Source: Polyangiaceae bacterium
GTDB lineage: Bacteria > Myxococcota_A > Polyangia > Polyangiales > Polyangiaceae
Length of the DNA: 64,000 nucleotides
Direction of reading: 5' to 3'
Assembly (NCBI GenBank): GCA_016712345.1
Contig: JADJRH010000001.1
Location: 2,852,001-2,916,000, forward strand
Shown here: positions 25,034 to 34,765 of the stretch, in pieces
Numbering within the stretch: the first letter of the stretch is position 1
Layout: each line of letters opens with the position of its first letter
The notes under the pieces: model-generated
The model's input: only the letters and a program-made list of their open reading frames with translations
Databases searched by the model: none
What the model was told of the DNA's origin: nothing
Program-made: the position numbers and the translations under genes

Positions 25034-26281
25034 CTACCGCGGTGACGCAGGGTCGATCTTCGCCAGCTCCGCCAGCTCTTTGCAGGTGCGTTCGGCGCGC
25101 GTCGGCCCAAACAACGGAAACATGATCGTTGTCGGCGCGTCGCCGGTTCCCGGAGCAAACGTTCCGCCCGCGTCACGCACCGCCGATTCAATCTTCGCTT
25201 TGTCGAACTTGGCCGCCGCTGCGACCGCCGCCGTCAGATCCGCCGATGTGACGGGCGACGACACATCGCGGTTCGTTAACCGTCGCTCCGAGAAGAAACC
25301 TGTTGAATACAGCAGCGCACTCGCGGCGAGTTGCGGCGACGCCCCTCGAAACCACGCGCTCACGTCGTGATAACGCAGATGCGCGCATCGACCGTAAAGC
25401 GCACCCACTTCTGCGCCGGTCACGTCGGCGATCTTGGCCGCCACGCGCAGCATTTTTTCGCGCCCCGCTGCGTCGAAAAATGCGCTTGTGTACCCACCGC
25501 GAAAGCGCACGTGCATGGCTTTCCATGCACCACCCGGGGCGCTTTCTTCGCCCACGATTTCAACCTTTGCCGTTGCGATCGCCGCGAGATCCGCGTCCGC
25601 CGCAGCCGTGAGCCGCCCTTCGGCAATTAGATCTGCGAGGCCTTTGGCGCGCGCCGGATCGTCTTTCGCCTTGGACGTCGCGAGCCACAACTCCGTCAGC
25701 CACACTTCCGCGTCGAGCTGCGTCAGCGTTCCCGTTTCAAGAACGCGTTTTCGCGCCACTTCACACACGCGCGCTCGCCGCTCATCGTCGGTTTCACCTT
25801 TGGGAGCGATCGCCGGCGTTGTTGCATTGGTGTTTACGGGCGGCGGCGGCGACTTGTCGGGCTTCACGTAAAGCCACACCACGAGCGCGCACAAAACAAC
25901 CACCGCCGCGCCGCCGATGGGCAATGCAATCGGCTTTCGCCCTCCCGGCGCAGGTGTACCCATGGGCCTTACCGAAGGTCGCATTGCCCCCGGAGCGGGC
26001 GGAGCCACCGAAGCCTGCGTTGGTGGAGCCTGACCCGCTTCCGCTCTTCGCAACGCTTCGGTGAGCCGCGTTGCCAGATCCGACGCTTTTCGTTGACGCA
26101 GATCTTCAGGCAACAGCGGCCACTGATCGATCAAATACAGAACATCCACTTCCACCGGCGCGCTCGTTCCCACGCGCAGCGACATCGTTCGGCCAACAAG
26201 CGACACCTTTCCCCCAACACCCGATGCCGCGAGCGCGGTGTGCACCGCCTGTTCAATTTCCTGGCTTAGATTGCCGTCCAC
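25034..26281 (-). CDS. Membrane-anchored hypothetical protein
   Basis: The product has 415 residues. Residues 1-90 form a soluble alpha/beta domain (LVGRTMSLRVGTSAPVEVDV); a Pro/Ala linker (about 90-120) leads to one transmembrane helix (GGAAVVVLCALVVWLYV, about 125-142). The rest is an extracytoplasmic helical domain with Cys at ARVCEVA, YGRCAHL and ERTCKEL. No signal peptide and no recognised family. The topology, with cytoplasmic domain, linker, membrane anchor and periplasmic domain, suggests an envelope sensor or scaffold. It marks the start of the chromosomal-type region rich in GTGTACAC. Confidence 0.7.
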   Translation of the reverse strand: MDGNLSQEIEQAVHTALAASGVGGKVSLVGRTMSLRVGTSAPVEVDVLYLIDQWPLLPEDLRQRKASDLATRLTEALRRAEAGQAPPTQASVAPPAPGAMRPSVRPMGTPAPGGRKPIALPIGGAAVVVLCALVVWLYVKPDKSPPPPVNTNATTPAIAPKGETDDERRARVCEVARKRVLETGTLTQLDAEVWLTELWLATSKAKDDPARAKGLADLIAEGRLTAAADADLAAIATAKVEIVGEESAPGGAWKAMHVRFRGGYTSAFFDAAGREKMLRVAAKIADVTGAEVGALYGRCAHLRYHDVSAWFRGASPQLAASALLYSTGFFSERRLTNRDVSSPVTSADLTAAVAAAAKFDKAKIESAVRDAGGTFAPGTGDAPTTIMFPLFGPTRAERTCKELAELAKIDPASPR

Positions 26282-26336
26282 GCGCGCATCCTAACCCCGC
26301 GATGCGATATGCGGTGGTTGTTCTACACTCCGCCGC

Positions 26337-27488
26337 GTGCCGCCCACCCGCATTTATCTATCGCCCGGAATGTTCGGTTTCGCCGAACTCGCATCGCTCG
26401 ACTATTTCGGCCACATGCGGCGCGGATTGATCGAACGGTTTGCGTCCCGCGGCCGCGAAGCCCTTGTGTTCGTCTGCGAGGTTCATCCCACCGCGTCCAT
26501 TCGGCGCCGCGGCGCAAAACTCGCCACGCTCATTCGCGCTTCGTGTACACAAGACGGCGGCCCCATTCACATCGTCGGGCATTCCACAGGCGGGCTTGAC
26601 GCGCGCATCGTTGCATCGCCTTCCACGCATCTCTCCGACGACCCCGATCTCCTCCGTTTTATTCCGCGCCTCTGTTCCGTCACCACCCTCAACACGCCTC
26701 ACTTTGGCACTCCGCTCGCCGCGTTTTTCGCCACGGTCAGCGGTCAACGCGTTCTCTACGCGCTCTCGGCACTCACCGTTGCCGTCCTCAAACTCGGCGC
26801 TTTGCCCATGGCCACCGCATCCGCGCTCGTTGCCGCATTTGGTCGCGTCACGTTCGGCGACATGGAGCTTCGATTTTTAGAAAGCACCATCGACAAACTC
26901 ATTCGCGTTCTCGACGAAGCTGCGAGCCGCGATCTACGCGCGTGGCTCAAAGAACTTCGCGACGATCAAGGCGCCATGGTGCAACTCAGCCCCGAAGCGA
27001 TGGACCTTTTTCAAGCTGGCGTCCGCGACCGCGATCACGTGCGCTACCAGTCCGTTGCCACGTACGCACCCGCGCCCACGCCGCGCAGTTGGCTCGCGAT
27101 CCGCAGCCCGTGGGCCGCAGCCTCCACCGCCATCTTTGCCGCGTTGTGTACACTCACTGCCCGCCTCGACGAACGGTACCCATGCGCACCCAGCGACGGC
27201 TCCTCCGAGCGCCAAATCAAAGGCCTCCTCGGTGAACTCCCGCCCCCCGGATCCAGCGACGGCGTGGTTCCCCTTGTTTCGCAGGTCTGGGGCGATCTCA
27301 TTTGGTGCGGCAAAGCCGATCACCTCGACGCTGTCGGTCACTTCACCGGCCCCGACGGTCATCACGATTGGCTCGCGAGCGGCGCCGGATTCAACAAAAC
27401 CCGCTTCGACGTGATCCTCGATCAAATCGTCTCCGGCATGATCGTTTCCGAAGATCGCGGCTTCACATCCCAGGGTTGGAACGGGTGA
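26337..27488 (+). CDS. Lipase-like alpha/beta hydrolase
   Basis: The product has 383 residues from a GTG at 26,337. The N-terminal YLSPGMFGFAELASLDYFGH is the oxyanion region of bacterial triacylglycerol lipases, and HIVGHSTGGLDARI holds the nucleophile (Ser83). NTPHFGTPLA is the lipase motif after strand six. Near the C-terminus GSSDGVVPLVSQVW (acid) and DAVGHFTGPDGHHDWL (His) complete the triad. No signal peptide is visible, so it is probably cytoplasmic or non-classically exported. It overlaps the next gene by four bases (GTGA), implying an operon with the uracil-DNA glycosylase. Confidence 0.85.
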   Translation: MPPTRIYLSPGMFGFAELASLDYFGHMRRGLIERFASRGREALVFVCEVHPTASIRRRGAKLATLIRASCTQDGGPIHIVGHSTGGLDARIVASPSTHLSDDPDLLRFIPRLCSVTTLNTPHFGTPLAAFFATVSGQRVLYALSALTVAVLKLGALPMATASALVAAFGRVTFGDMELRFLESTIDKLIRVLDEAASRDLRAWLKELRDDQGAMVQLSPEAMDLFQAGVRDRDHVRYQSVATYAPAPTPRSWLAIRSPWAAASTAIFAALCTLTARLDERYPCAPSDGSSERQIKGLLGELPPPGSSDGVVPLVSQVWGDLIWCGKADHLDAVGHFTGPDGHHDWLASGAGFNKTRFDVILDQIVSGMIVSEDRGFTSQGWNG

Positions 27489-28168
27489 AAAAGCTGGCCC
27501 TGCTGCGCACCGAGATCACCGAGTGTACACAATGTGATCGCCTCGTTGCTTGGTGTACACAAGTCGCCCGCGAAAAGCGCCGCGCCTACCGCGACCAAAC
27601 GTATTGGGGCAAACCCGTGCCTGGATTCGGCGATCCCAACGCGTCGCTCATCATCGTCGGCCTCGCCCCCGGAGCGCACGGCGCCAATCGAACAGGCCGC
27701 GTTTTCACGGGCGATCGCTCCGGCGACTTCCTCTACGCAGCCCTCCACCGCGCCAAACTCGCATCGCAGCCAAACAGCGATCACGCCAACGACGGCCTCA
27801 CTCTGCGCGGCGTTTTCATCACGCTCGCATGCCGCTGCGCTCCGCCCGACAACCACCCCACGCGCGACGAGCTTGCGGCGTGTACACATTTTCTATCGCG
27901 CGAAATAGCCCTTTTCCCAAAGGCGTCCACGTTTCTCGCCCTCGGTAAAATCGCTTACGACGCCGTCGCCGCCCTCTCGGGTGTACGCATTCCAGACTTC
28001 GGTCACGGTGTGTACGCAACGCTCCCCCATCCCACGCGCCCCAAAACCACCGCGCACCTCTTTGCGAGCTACCACGTCAGCCAACAAAACACGCAAACCG
28101 GCCGCTTAACCCCCGCGATGTTCGACCAAGTTGTCACCCTCGCGGCGCGCGCGGCCGGGTTGTGCTAA
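27485..28168 (+). CDS. Uracil-DNA glycosylase, family 5 (UdgB-like)
   Basis: The product has 227 residues from a GTG at 27,485. Cys residues in ITECTQCDRLVAWC and LACRCAPPDNHP are placed like the 4Fe-4S ligands of family 4/5 enzymes. The active-site motif VGLAPGAHGANRTGR then FTGDRSGDFLY is the family 5 signature, in which the water-activating Asp/Asn of family 1 is replaced by Ala. FASYHVSQQNTQTGRLTP is the C-terminal His motif. It removes uracil, and often hypoxanthine or ethenocytosine, from DNA in base-excision repair. Five GTGTACAC palindromes fall in this gene and its neighbour. Confidence 0.93.
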   Translation: MKKLALLRTEITECTQCDRLVAWCTQVAREKRRAYRDQTYWGKPVPGFGDPNASLIIVGLAPGAHGANRTGRVFTGDRSGDFLYAALHRAKLASQPNSDHANDGLTLRGVFITLACRCAPPDNHPTRDELAACTHFLSREIALFPKASTFLALGKIAYDAVAALSGVRIPDFGHGVYATLPHPTRPKTTAHLFASYHVSQQNTQTGRLTPAMFDQVVTLAARAAGLC

Positions 28169-28236
28169 CAGCGGACGCTTATTCGGCGATGGGTTCCCCG
28201 CGGGGCCCACCCGTCCCCACTGAACGAGAAAACACC

Positions 28237-28566
28237 ATGGCTGACATCGCACAAACCATCCGCGAAACCGTCGAGCAAAACAAAGTGGTCCTCTTCATGA
28301 AGGGGTCCAAAAACTTCCCTCAATGCGGCTTTTCGGCGCGCGCCGTCGACATCCTCAAAAAATGCGGCGTCACGTTCAAAGACGTAAACGTCCTCGCCGA
28401 CGCAGCGCTCCGCGAAGGCATTAAAGAATACTCACAATGGCCAACCATTCCGCAGGTTTACGTCGGCGGAAAATTCATCGGCGGGAGCGACATCCTCGCC
28501 GAAATGTTTGAATCGGGAGAGCTTCAAAAACTCCTCGCCGACACAACCGCCTCGCCCTCCGCCTAA
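28237..28566 (+). CDS. grxD: Monothiol glutaredoxin (Grx4/GrxD type)
   Basis: The product has 109 residues from the ATG at 28,237. It has the monothiol active site FPQCGFS (Cys30), preceded by VVLFMKGSKN, with WPTIPQVYVGGKFIGGSDIL carrying the cis-Pro and glutathione-binding GG. This is the full length and sequence pattern of class II glutaredoxins, which hold a bridging 2Fe-2S cluster with glutathione and deliver or sense Fe-S clusters. It stands alone, in line with the upstream DNA-repair gene; that gene's product also needs an Fe-S cluster. Confidence 0.93.
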   Translation: MADIAQTIRETVEQNKVVLFMKGSKNFPQCGFSARAVDILKKCGVTFKDVNVLADAALREGIKEYSQWPTIPQVYVGGKFIGGSDILAEMFESGELQKLLADTTASPSA

Positions 28567-28679
28567 ATTCGCCCCAATCCCTCTGTTTTCGCTTTTCTGG
28601 GCGCATCTGTCTCACGGCCATCCGGCCCAAGTCATGGCGCCCAACAGTCGGCCTCGTTCCGGCATCCACGCCGAGGCTT

Positions 28680-28737
28680 GGGGCTTGAGTGCGGCGGACC
28701 GGCCGCGGTAGCGGCCGGTCCGCCGCACTCAAGCCCC
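28680..28737 (+). repeat. Perfect 27-bp-arm palindrome
   Basis: The arms at 28,680-28,706 and 28,711-28,737 are exact reverse complements (GGGGCTTGAGTGCGGCGGAC...) around the 4-base loop GGTA. It lies between the glutaredoxin stop and the next gene. There is no T-run after it, so it is not a classic terminator, though it could stop transcription. Arm length and loop match the in-gene palindrome at 46,539. Confidence 0.9.
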
Positions 28738-28895
28738 CTCCACTTCGGCCACCTGCCCCCACTTTTAGCGTCCCTGCCCCGGGTACGTTTCGTGTAAGAA
28801 CGCATCCGCGAAGCCGTTCGACGGTTCGACAGTGAGCCGCCCGCGATGCGGCGATCGTCCAGAAGAACGACTTTCCCACTTCAAGGAGCCTTCCC

Positions 28896-29579
28896 ATGCG
28901 CGTGTCCGTCCTTGTCCCCGCGGCCCTGTTGAGCCTGCTGCCGCTCGCCTGCGGCGACTCGAACCCGCCGCCCCAAGATCCGTCGCAGCAAAATCAATAC
29001 GGCAACCCCGGCCAATACCCGCCCGGTCAATATCCGCCCGGTGGCAACACCGCGGGTCAATATCCGCCCGGCCAATATCCGCCCGGCCAATACCCGACGG
29101 CAACGAACACCGTGCCGCCGGCTCAAACCGCGCCGCCCGCAGGCACCACGCCCGCGGCAACCGGTGGCCAAGCCACTCCAATGGCTCCCGCGGCGGCCAT
29201 GGGTGCCGACTTAATTCTCACCGGGCTTGCTCAACAAGAGGCGCCCGGAGCGCAGGCCGAAGGCACCGCGTTTGCCGGCCAGTTCCAGCAGGGTCAGGTG
29301 CTTGAGCAGCCGATCAACCTGCAACCCGGCAAGTGCTACACCATTGTCGGCGCGAGCCTCGGCGGCGTGACTGAACTCGACATCATGATTCAGGGTCAAA
29401 TCCCGCCCATGCCGCCCAGCACGCTTGCGCAAGATCAAGGAACCGGTCCCACCGCCACGCTCGGTGGCAAGGCCGCCGGCTGCTGGAAATATCCGCTCCC
29501 GCTCGCCGCACCCGCCAAGATCGTGTTGCGCGTCACCGGCGGGGCCGGCATCGCCGCCGCCAAAGTGTACATGAAGTAA
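28896..29579 (+). CDS. Lipoprotein with QYPPG repeats
   Basis: The product has 227 residues with signal peptide and lipobox LPLAC (Cys19). Residues about 35-75 hold a run of Q-Y-P-P-G repeats, followed by a Pro/Thr/Ala linker and a beta-rich C-terminal domain with two Cys (PGKCYTIVGAS, AAGCWKYPLP). An AAGGAG ribosome site is eight bases before the ATG. The repeats resemble flexible surface-exposed linkers. The C-terminal domain is typical of myxobacterial lipoproteins of unknown function. Confidence 0.85.
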   Translation: MRVSVLVPAALLSLLPLACGDSNPPPQDPSQQNQYGNPGQYPPGQYPPGGNTAGQYPPGQYPPGQYPTATNTVPPAQTAPPAGTTPAATGGQATPMAPAAAMGADLILTGLAQQEAPGAQAEGTAFAGQFQQGQVLEQPINLQPGKCYTIVGASLGGVTELDIMIQGQIPPMPPSTLAQDQGTGPTATLGGKAAGCWKYPLPLAAPAKIVLRVTGGAGIAAAKVYMK

Positions 29580-29772
29580 ATCAACGTCTCGCCCCGCCAA
29601 TCCCCCCGAGCAACGCAAAAGAGCTTCGTTTCTGCAACGTGTCGCGCTTGCCGTGACGGCGGGGCGGTTACAAAGCGCCCGTGCGCCAATCCGAGCACAG
29701 TCCCGTTTGCCGGAAAGATCTGCCTAAACCTCGCCTCCCACTCAGAGCAGCGCTAGCATCCACGCATCTATT

Positions 29773-31389
29773 ATGCGCTTTGCTTTTTTATGGGCGGGGG
29801 CCCTTCTGGGCTCGCTCGCCTGGTTCGGTTGCTCCGCAGCCGAACTTGAGTACACATCCGGGGGCGGCGGTGAGGCCGACAACGTCGATCCCGAAACGAT
29901 CGACGCGGTCATCAAGTTTGACGGTGCTTCCACAATCGATCTCGCACCGGGTGAATTTCGCGAGCTGACGGTTCTCACTTCGCCGGCGAAACCGTACGAA
30001 ATGTACTTTGCGTTGCTCAACGCTCCCGGCGACGCATCGCTCGACGCATCTCACCTTTTTGCCGACAACGACGGGCGAGCGGTGGTGAACCTGCACGCGC
30101 CCAACGCGCCGTCGATGTTCTCCGTTCGCGCTTGGATCAAAAACGGCCCGTTGGCCGAAATCACTGTGAACGTGAGCAAACAAGGCATCGGCGTGGTGGA
30201 AGTGGTTCCTTCGTACGGAGGATCGCGCCCCGTGACGGAATGGGTAGGAAGCGTGATCGCCGGCGCTTCGTGCGCTGAGCTTGCAGATCAGCTTCCCGGT
30301 GAGCCGAACGGTGCGTTGGTGGCCGTGGCCCCCGCGCCTGAAAATCCCGTTGTTCAAAGCGTTCCGGTGGGCCCCAAATTGGCGGTTGCGGTGCGCGCCG
30401 GTCACTACGCGTGGGGTTGCGCCGATGCGTACAACATCAACGCGGGCACCAGCACCAAGATCAAAGTGCACGTGGTGGATGTTCCGGCCGCGCTCGATCA
30501 AACAAATCTCAACATCAGCCTCATCACGTCGTCGCAGTGGCAAAAGTCGAGCGGCGTGGTTGAAAACGCTGTCGCCGAGTTCAGCGACGGGTTCACTCCG
30601 CCCATGCAAAGTGAGGCCGCGGCGCTCCTCGGCGTCATGGAGCTTTTCGCTCCCGATCCGCAGGCGTTTGCAACCGCGCGTTACGACCTTGCGTGGGATG
30701 AAGTCGCCGACGCTCACTTCGCGGCGCTCTCAAAACCGCTCGCCGAACAAATGTACACTTGGATCAATGCCGGTCTCGCCGCCGACACGCCCGCGCTCCA
30801 AGGCCGTTTGCAGGCGATCGATGATGCGCCCGGCAAAGCCCTCTTTTTAATGGACTCCATCGGCGGCTTAAACGCCGACGCGGCCGGAGCGCCTGACGCG
30901 CACATTGTTTCGTGGAAAAGCGCGCCAAACGACAACGTTTTTCTGAGCGGTACACTTTTTTGGCTGCCGAGCCGCTTTGTTGCCGCGGCGTGCCGCACCG
31001 GGGCCGAGCTTGAAATCGGCGCTCCTGTGGCCATGGCAGACCTTTTGTCAACGCACGCGGCGTGCGCCGAGCTGAGTGTTTCAATGGTCGGCTACGAAGG
31101 GTGTGATGCCGACTGCTTAAAGGCCATGTGTACATCGGCGCTTGGATTCATGTGGGAATCCGCCGCGAATGCGTCGGCGTACAGCGGCACGATCGGCACC
31201 ATCGACATCGGCGCCAGCGGCAAGCTCACCGTGGACGATGTGGCCGCGCCCGTGACTCTTGAGGGCTCCTGGATTGGCACCGTTTCCGACGGTTTTGTCG
31301 ACGTTTCGATCGAAGGGGCCGTGAGCGGAGAGGTGGTTGAAACCGATCCGGGCGGCGGCGATCCCCCGGCCGACGATCCGCCCCAATAG
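29773..31389 (+). CDS. Large hypothetical lipoprotein
   Basis: The product has 538 residues. The signal peptide ends in LAWFGC (Cys20), giving a lipid anchor, followed by a Gly/Glu-rich spacer. The N-terminal half is predicted beta-sandwich (Ig-like, IDLAPGEFRELTVLTSPAKP). The C-terminal half contains paired Cys (EGCDADCLKAMC) and ends in a Pro/Asp/Gly tail. Probably on the outer membrane or cell surface; function unknown. Its stop is 37 bp before the next lipoprotein's start, so the two are likely co-transcribed. Confidence 0.8.
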   Translation: MRFAFLWAGALLGSLAWFGCSAAELEYTSGGGGEADNVDPETIDAVIKFDGASTIDLAPGEFRELTVLTSPAKPYEMYFALLNAPGDASLDASHLFADNDGRAVVNLHAPNAPSMFSVRAWIKNGPLAEITVNVSKQGIGVVEVVPSYGGSRPVTEWVGSVIAGASCAELADQLPGEPNGALVAVAPAPENPVVQSVPVGPKLAVAVRAGHYAWGCADAYNINAGTSTKIKVHVVDVPAALDQTNLNISLITSSQWQKSSGVVENAVAEFSDGFTPPMQSEAAALLGVMELFAPDPQAFATARYDLAWDEVADAHFAALSKPLAEQMYTWINAGLAADTPALQGRLQAIDDAPGKALFLMDSIGGLNADAAGAPDAHIVSWKSAPNDNVFLSGTLFWLPSRFVAAACRTGAELEIGAPVAMADLLSTHAACAELSVSMVGYEGCDADCLKAMCTSALGFMWESAANASAYSGTIGTIDIGASGKLTVDDVAAPVTLEGSWIGTVSDGFVDVSIEGAVSGEVVETDPGGGDPPADDPPQ

Positions 31390-31426
31390 TCTCGTGAATC
31401 GTCCGCTCAGCGGATACATTCGCGGG

Positions 31427-34400
31427 ATGTTTTACCGTCGCAACTTAGCCACCCTCGCTTCTCTTCTCTGTTTCGCGCCGCTTCTTTCGGCGTGTGACTC
31501 CAACGAAACCGGCACCGGCGGTTCGGGCGGCAGCGGTGGCGGCGGTACCGGCGGCGTTGAACAACTCGGCCCCGGCGAACTCTGCGACACGCCCTCATCC
31601 AACGTGATGAAGCTTCGGTTTGAGCCGAATGCGATCGCGCTCGCCCAATGTGACGGGGCCGGTTGCGTGGCTCGCCAGGCCCAAGTCATTCTCGATCCCG
31701 ACGTGTGTGTACCCACGAAAGTGACGTTTAAAACGTCCGACGGCGAGGTGGTGAGCGCACCCGCCGATGGTTCGTTCGGGCTGCACAAAGCGGCGGTGGA
31801 TCTGGTGCTCACAGGTGGATCCAAAGTGGGCACGTCGACGGTCACCGCCACTGTCACCGCGGACGACGGCACGGCCATTACGGCCGACCTTGCTATCGAA
31901 ACGCTGCCGGCGGAGCCCATTGTTTGCTCGGGAAACGCGAGCGCATCGGGGCTTGCTCAGGGTGAAACGTTGACCGGAAAAGACGGCCTCGCGGGAGCGT
32001 CCATTCACATTCCCGAGCGTGCGAACGAGCCGAACAAAAACAGTTTTTTGTGGAGCATTCCGCCGCTTGATGTGTCGCTCGCGTGCGGCGCGGACATGAC
32101 GCCGAGCGGCTACGTTGCGCTTGGTCCCGCGGTCACGTTTGGTCCGACAACCCTCAAACTTTCGCGCGAGCTTCCGGTGTCGATTCCGATCAATCCGGTG
32201 CTCTTGCCCGAGAAGGCGCGGTGGCGTCATCTGGAAGTTGTGTACACAGGCCCGGCGTTCGCTGCGCCCCGCACGGTGCCCGTGGCCGATCCGCGCGTTG
32301 AAAAAGTGGGCGATCAGTGGGCCGTCACGTTCAAAGTTCCGCGCTTTGGAACGTACCAGGCGGTGGTGCGCACCGACGCGGGTACACAATCGTTTGATCG
32401 CAAGCTCACGCACCGCGCTGTCATCGGCGTCTCGATGGGCGGCGGCGGCTCCGCCATGTTCGGCATGCGCCATCACAACCGATTCGACGTTCTCGCTCCG
32501 CTCGGCGGCCCTGTCGATTGGACGTGGCTCCTGCACCACATCGAAAACAATCACCTCGCGGGGTTCAGGCCCATCGCTCCCGGAACAACGCTCGCTGACA
32601 TTCAACTGACGGCAACGCCGTGCACCACATCGGCGGCCTGCAAAGCCGATGAAACGTGTCTCGGCGCGGTGAACGGCGCCGACGGTCGATGTGTACTCTT
32701 GCCAACACCCGTCAACACGTACGAGCACGCGTCCACGTTTAATTCGTGGTGGTACGAATATCCAAAAGCCGGCAACGGAGGCAGCTTCTCGCGTCGCGAT
32801 TACGTGCAGATCTTCCGCGATCTCGCGCTCATGTTCGGCAACCCCAACAGCGACAATCTCACTCCCGGCGCGGAGAATCTTCCCGCAGGTGTACGCCCCG
32901 ACGACAAGAGCGTTGTGGGTGATCATCCCAACGGCGAATGCGCGGTCACCGTTGATCCGCTCGATGGGCCCGACAAAGAAAAGCAAGAGCAGCTTGCAAA
33001 CGAGTGCCCGATTGAACGGTGCGCCAACACGCTCACGCTCACGAACTACTTCGACGACGAGTACAACCCGGACGGCACGTTCCCCGTGATCACGGTGTGC
33101 GACGGCTCGCCCCAAAACAAAGAACTGACGCCGTGGGCCAACACGTGGATCCCGGACGGCAACAACTACCCGCTCGAATTGGGGCTTGCCGTTGACTACA
33201 ACGGCAACGGCGTTCGCGACGAAATGGAGCCCATTTTGCGGGCCGGGCACGAACACTGGGATGACTTCGGCGCCGACGGAATCCCGAGTACACAAGAGCC
33301 GGGGTACATGGTCGGCGTCAACGAAGACCCGGCCGGCGACGATTACGATCCGCAATACAACCCCACCGGCACCGAAAACGATCACCGCTACACGCCCGGT
33401 GAACCTTTCGCCGACGACGGCATCGACGGTGTACCCAACACGGCTCAGCAACCTGCCGGTGGATGGCAACAACCCGGCGACGGCTACGACGTGGGGGAGG
33501 GCGACGGCGAGTTCACCGCAACGCGCGGCCTCAAAAACTTTTGGAACCGCGATGCGCACTCGATTGTTCGGCAATGGGCAGACAACGTGCCGGGCGGCGA
33601 TCTCAACGACGAAGCGCTCCGTCGCGTGGACGTGTGGACCGACGGCGGCACGCGCGATCTTTTCAACTTTGCGGTTGATGCGCAGCACCTCGCGGGCACG
33701 TTTAGAGCGCGCGGCCGTCATGTTTCGTACCTGACAGACTTCGTTACGGCGCCTGGGCTTGACCCTTCAAAACCGCTTGAATTTGTGCCGTCGCGCATTG
33801 TGTACCAAGATCTTCAAGGCATTATTTTTCAGCGCTACGGCCACACAGAACCCACGGAAGCCGACTTTGAAAATGGCAGCGGTCAACACGTCGGAAGCGT
33901 TCCCGAGATCGCTTCGCGTTTGCAGACGGCGCTCTACTTCATCGGCTCACGTTGGCCCGACCCGGAGCTTCGGCAATACGTTGAAGAGTCCAACAGCGAT
34001 CCCGATCCCGATGCTCCCGAGTGCGAGATCGGCGGCAATTGTGAATTTGTATTTGAGTCAAGTTTTGGTCGGCGCGGTCCGGTTGGCATCACGCTGCCGC
34101 CCGGTTACGCAAACGCCAAACAAAAGAGCCGCCGTTACCCAGTCATCTACATGCTGCACGGATACGGCCAAACGCCTGAAGATCTCGGCGCGGCGATCGT
34201 GTTTTTGCGCAACTGGATGAATAACCCGATCGACGGCGCTGAGAGCCGCTTGCCCAAGGCGATTCTTGTGTACGTCGACGGTCGATGCCGCGTCGATCAA
34301 AACGGCAAAGCCGAGTGCATCCGCGGCACATTCTTCACCGACAGCGCTCGCGCCGACGGTGCTCAGGATGAGAGCTGGTGGCTCGAACTCATGGAGTACG

Positions 34401-34453
34401 TCGAGCAAAACTATCGAACGATGGGCGAGGCCACCGTCCCGTGGACTGAATAG
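31427..34453 (+). CDS. Large esterase-like lipoprotein with apparently permuted hydrolase fold
   Basis: The product has 1008 residues from the ATG at 31,427. The signal peptide ends in LLSAC (lipobox) and a Gly/Ser linker follows. Residues about 40-320 are beta-sandwich repeats. At Ser336, HRAVIGVSMGGGGSAMFGMR is the nucleophile elbow of esterase D-type enzymes, and around residue 739 VDVWTDGGTRDLF is the acid segment. The part that should come first in this fold, LPPGYANAKQKSRRYPVIYM then LHGYGQTPEDL (His911) and ELMEYVEQNYRT, is at the C-terminus and ends where the HRAVIG segment would continue. The order therefore looks circularly permuted. Asp/Asn-rich stretches (about 585-700) may bind calcium. 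Predicted cell-surface esterase. Confidence 0.8.
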   Translation: MFYRRNLATLASLLCFAPLLSACDSNETGTGGSGGSGGGGTGGVEQLGPGELCDTPSSNVMKLRFEPNAIALAQCDGAGCVARQAQVILDPDVCVPTKVTFKTSDGEVVSAPADGSFGLHKAAVDLVLTGGSKVGTSTVTATVTADDGTAITADLAIETLPAEPIVCSGNASASGLAQGETLTGKDGLAGASIHIPERANEPNKNSFLWSIPPLDVSLACGADMTPSGYVALGPAVTFGPTTLKLSRELPVSIPINPVLLPEKARWRHLEVVYTGPAFAAPRTVPVADPRVEKVGDQWAVTFKVPRFGTYQAVVRTDAGTQSFDRKLTHRAVIGVSMGGGGSAMFGMRHHNRFDVLAPLGGPVDWTWLLHHIENNHLAGFRPIAPGTTLADIQLTATPCTTSAACKADETCLGAVNGADGRCVLLPTPVNTYEHASTFNSWWYEYPKAGNGGSFSRRDYVQIFRDLALMFGNPNSDNLTPGAENLPAGVRPDDKSVVGDHPNGECAVTVDPLDGPDKEKQEQLANECPIERCANTLTLTNYFDDEYNPDGTFPVITVCDGSPQNKELTPWANTWIPDGNNYPLELGLAVDYNGNGVRDEMEPILRAGHEHWDDFGADGIPSTQEPGYMVGVNEDPAGDDYDPQYNPTGTENDHRYTPGEPFADDGIDGVPNTAQQPAGGWQQPGDGYDVGEGDGEFTATRGLKNFWNRDAHSIVRQWADNVPGGDLNDEALRRVDVWTDGGTRDLFNFAVDAQHLAGTFRARGRHVSYLTDFVTAPGLDPSKPLEFVPSRIVYQDLQGIIFQRYGHTEPTEADFENGSGQHVGSVPEIASRLQTALYFIGSRWPDPELRQYVEESNSDPDPDAPECEIGGNCEFVFESSFGRRGPVGITLPPGYANAKQKSRRYPVIYMLHGYGQTPEDLGAAIVFLRNWMNNPIDGAESRLPKAILVYVDGRCRVDQNGKAECIRGTFFTDSARADGAQDESWWLELMEYVEQNYRTMGEATVPWTE

Positions 34454-34504
34454 TCCCAAATCAAGCGATTACACCCAGGCGGTTTTGCGAAGGACGGTTT
34501 CAGG

Positions 34505-34641
34505 TCTTGTCGTGACGTCGCGGCGGTCGTTGCCCGCTGCCAAGCGGAATTGCGAACAGCGTGGCGTTTCAGGTTCCTCCACATGGAGTTCTGTGGCCAC
34601 CGCAGCCCGGACGAAAACGTGAGACCGGCGAGACCGGTGTC
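34505..34641 (+). repeat. Dispersed repeat, inverted copy near 44,100
   Basis: This stretch (CTTGTCGTGACG ... CCAAGCGGAA ... GGAGTTCTGTGGC ... GAGACCGGCGAGACCGG) matches the reverse complement of about 44,096-44,245 at roughly 75-80 percent. The surrounding 34,454-34,765 has no gene. Confidence 0.75.
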
Positions 34642-34765
34642 AGGCCCGTTCCAATCACCCACGGCCGCCAAACGCTCAAACGAGGAATGCTCTGAAACGC
34701 TACGTTTTCCAGGCTCTCCCGAGCTTCACAGCGTTTCGATTTTCGTACGCTTGATTTGGAAATAG

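Noticed and set aside
31595..33721. 708-codon open frame on the minus strand inside the esterase lipoprotein gene
   Set aside because: Antisense shadow of a gene with signal peptide and hydrolase motifs; Arg/Val/His-rich with no recognisable domain.
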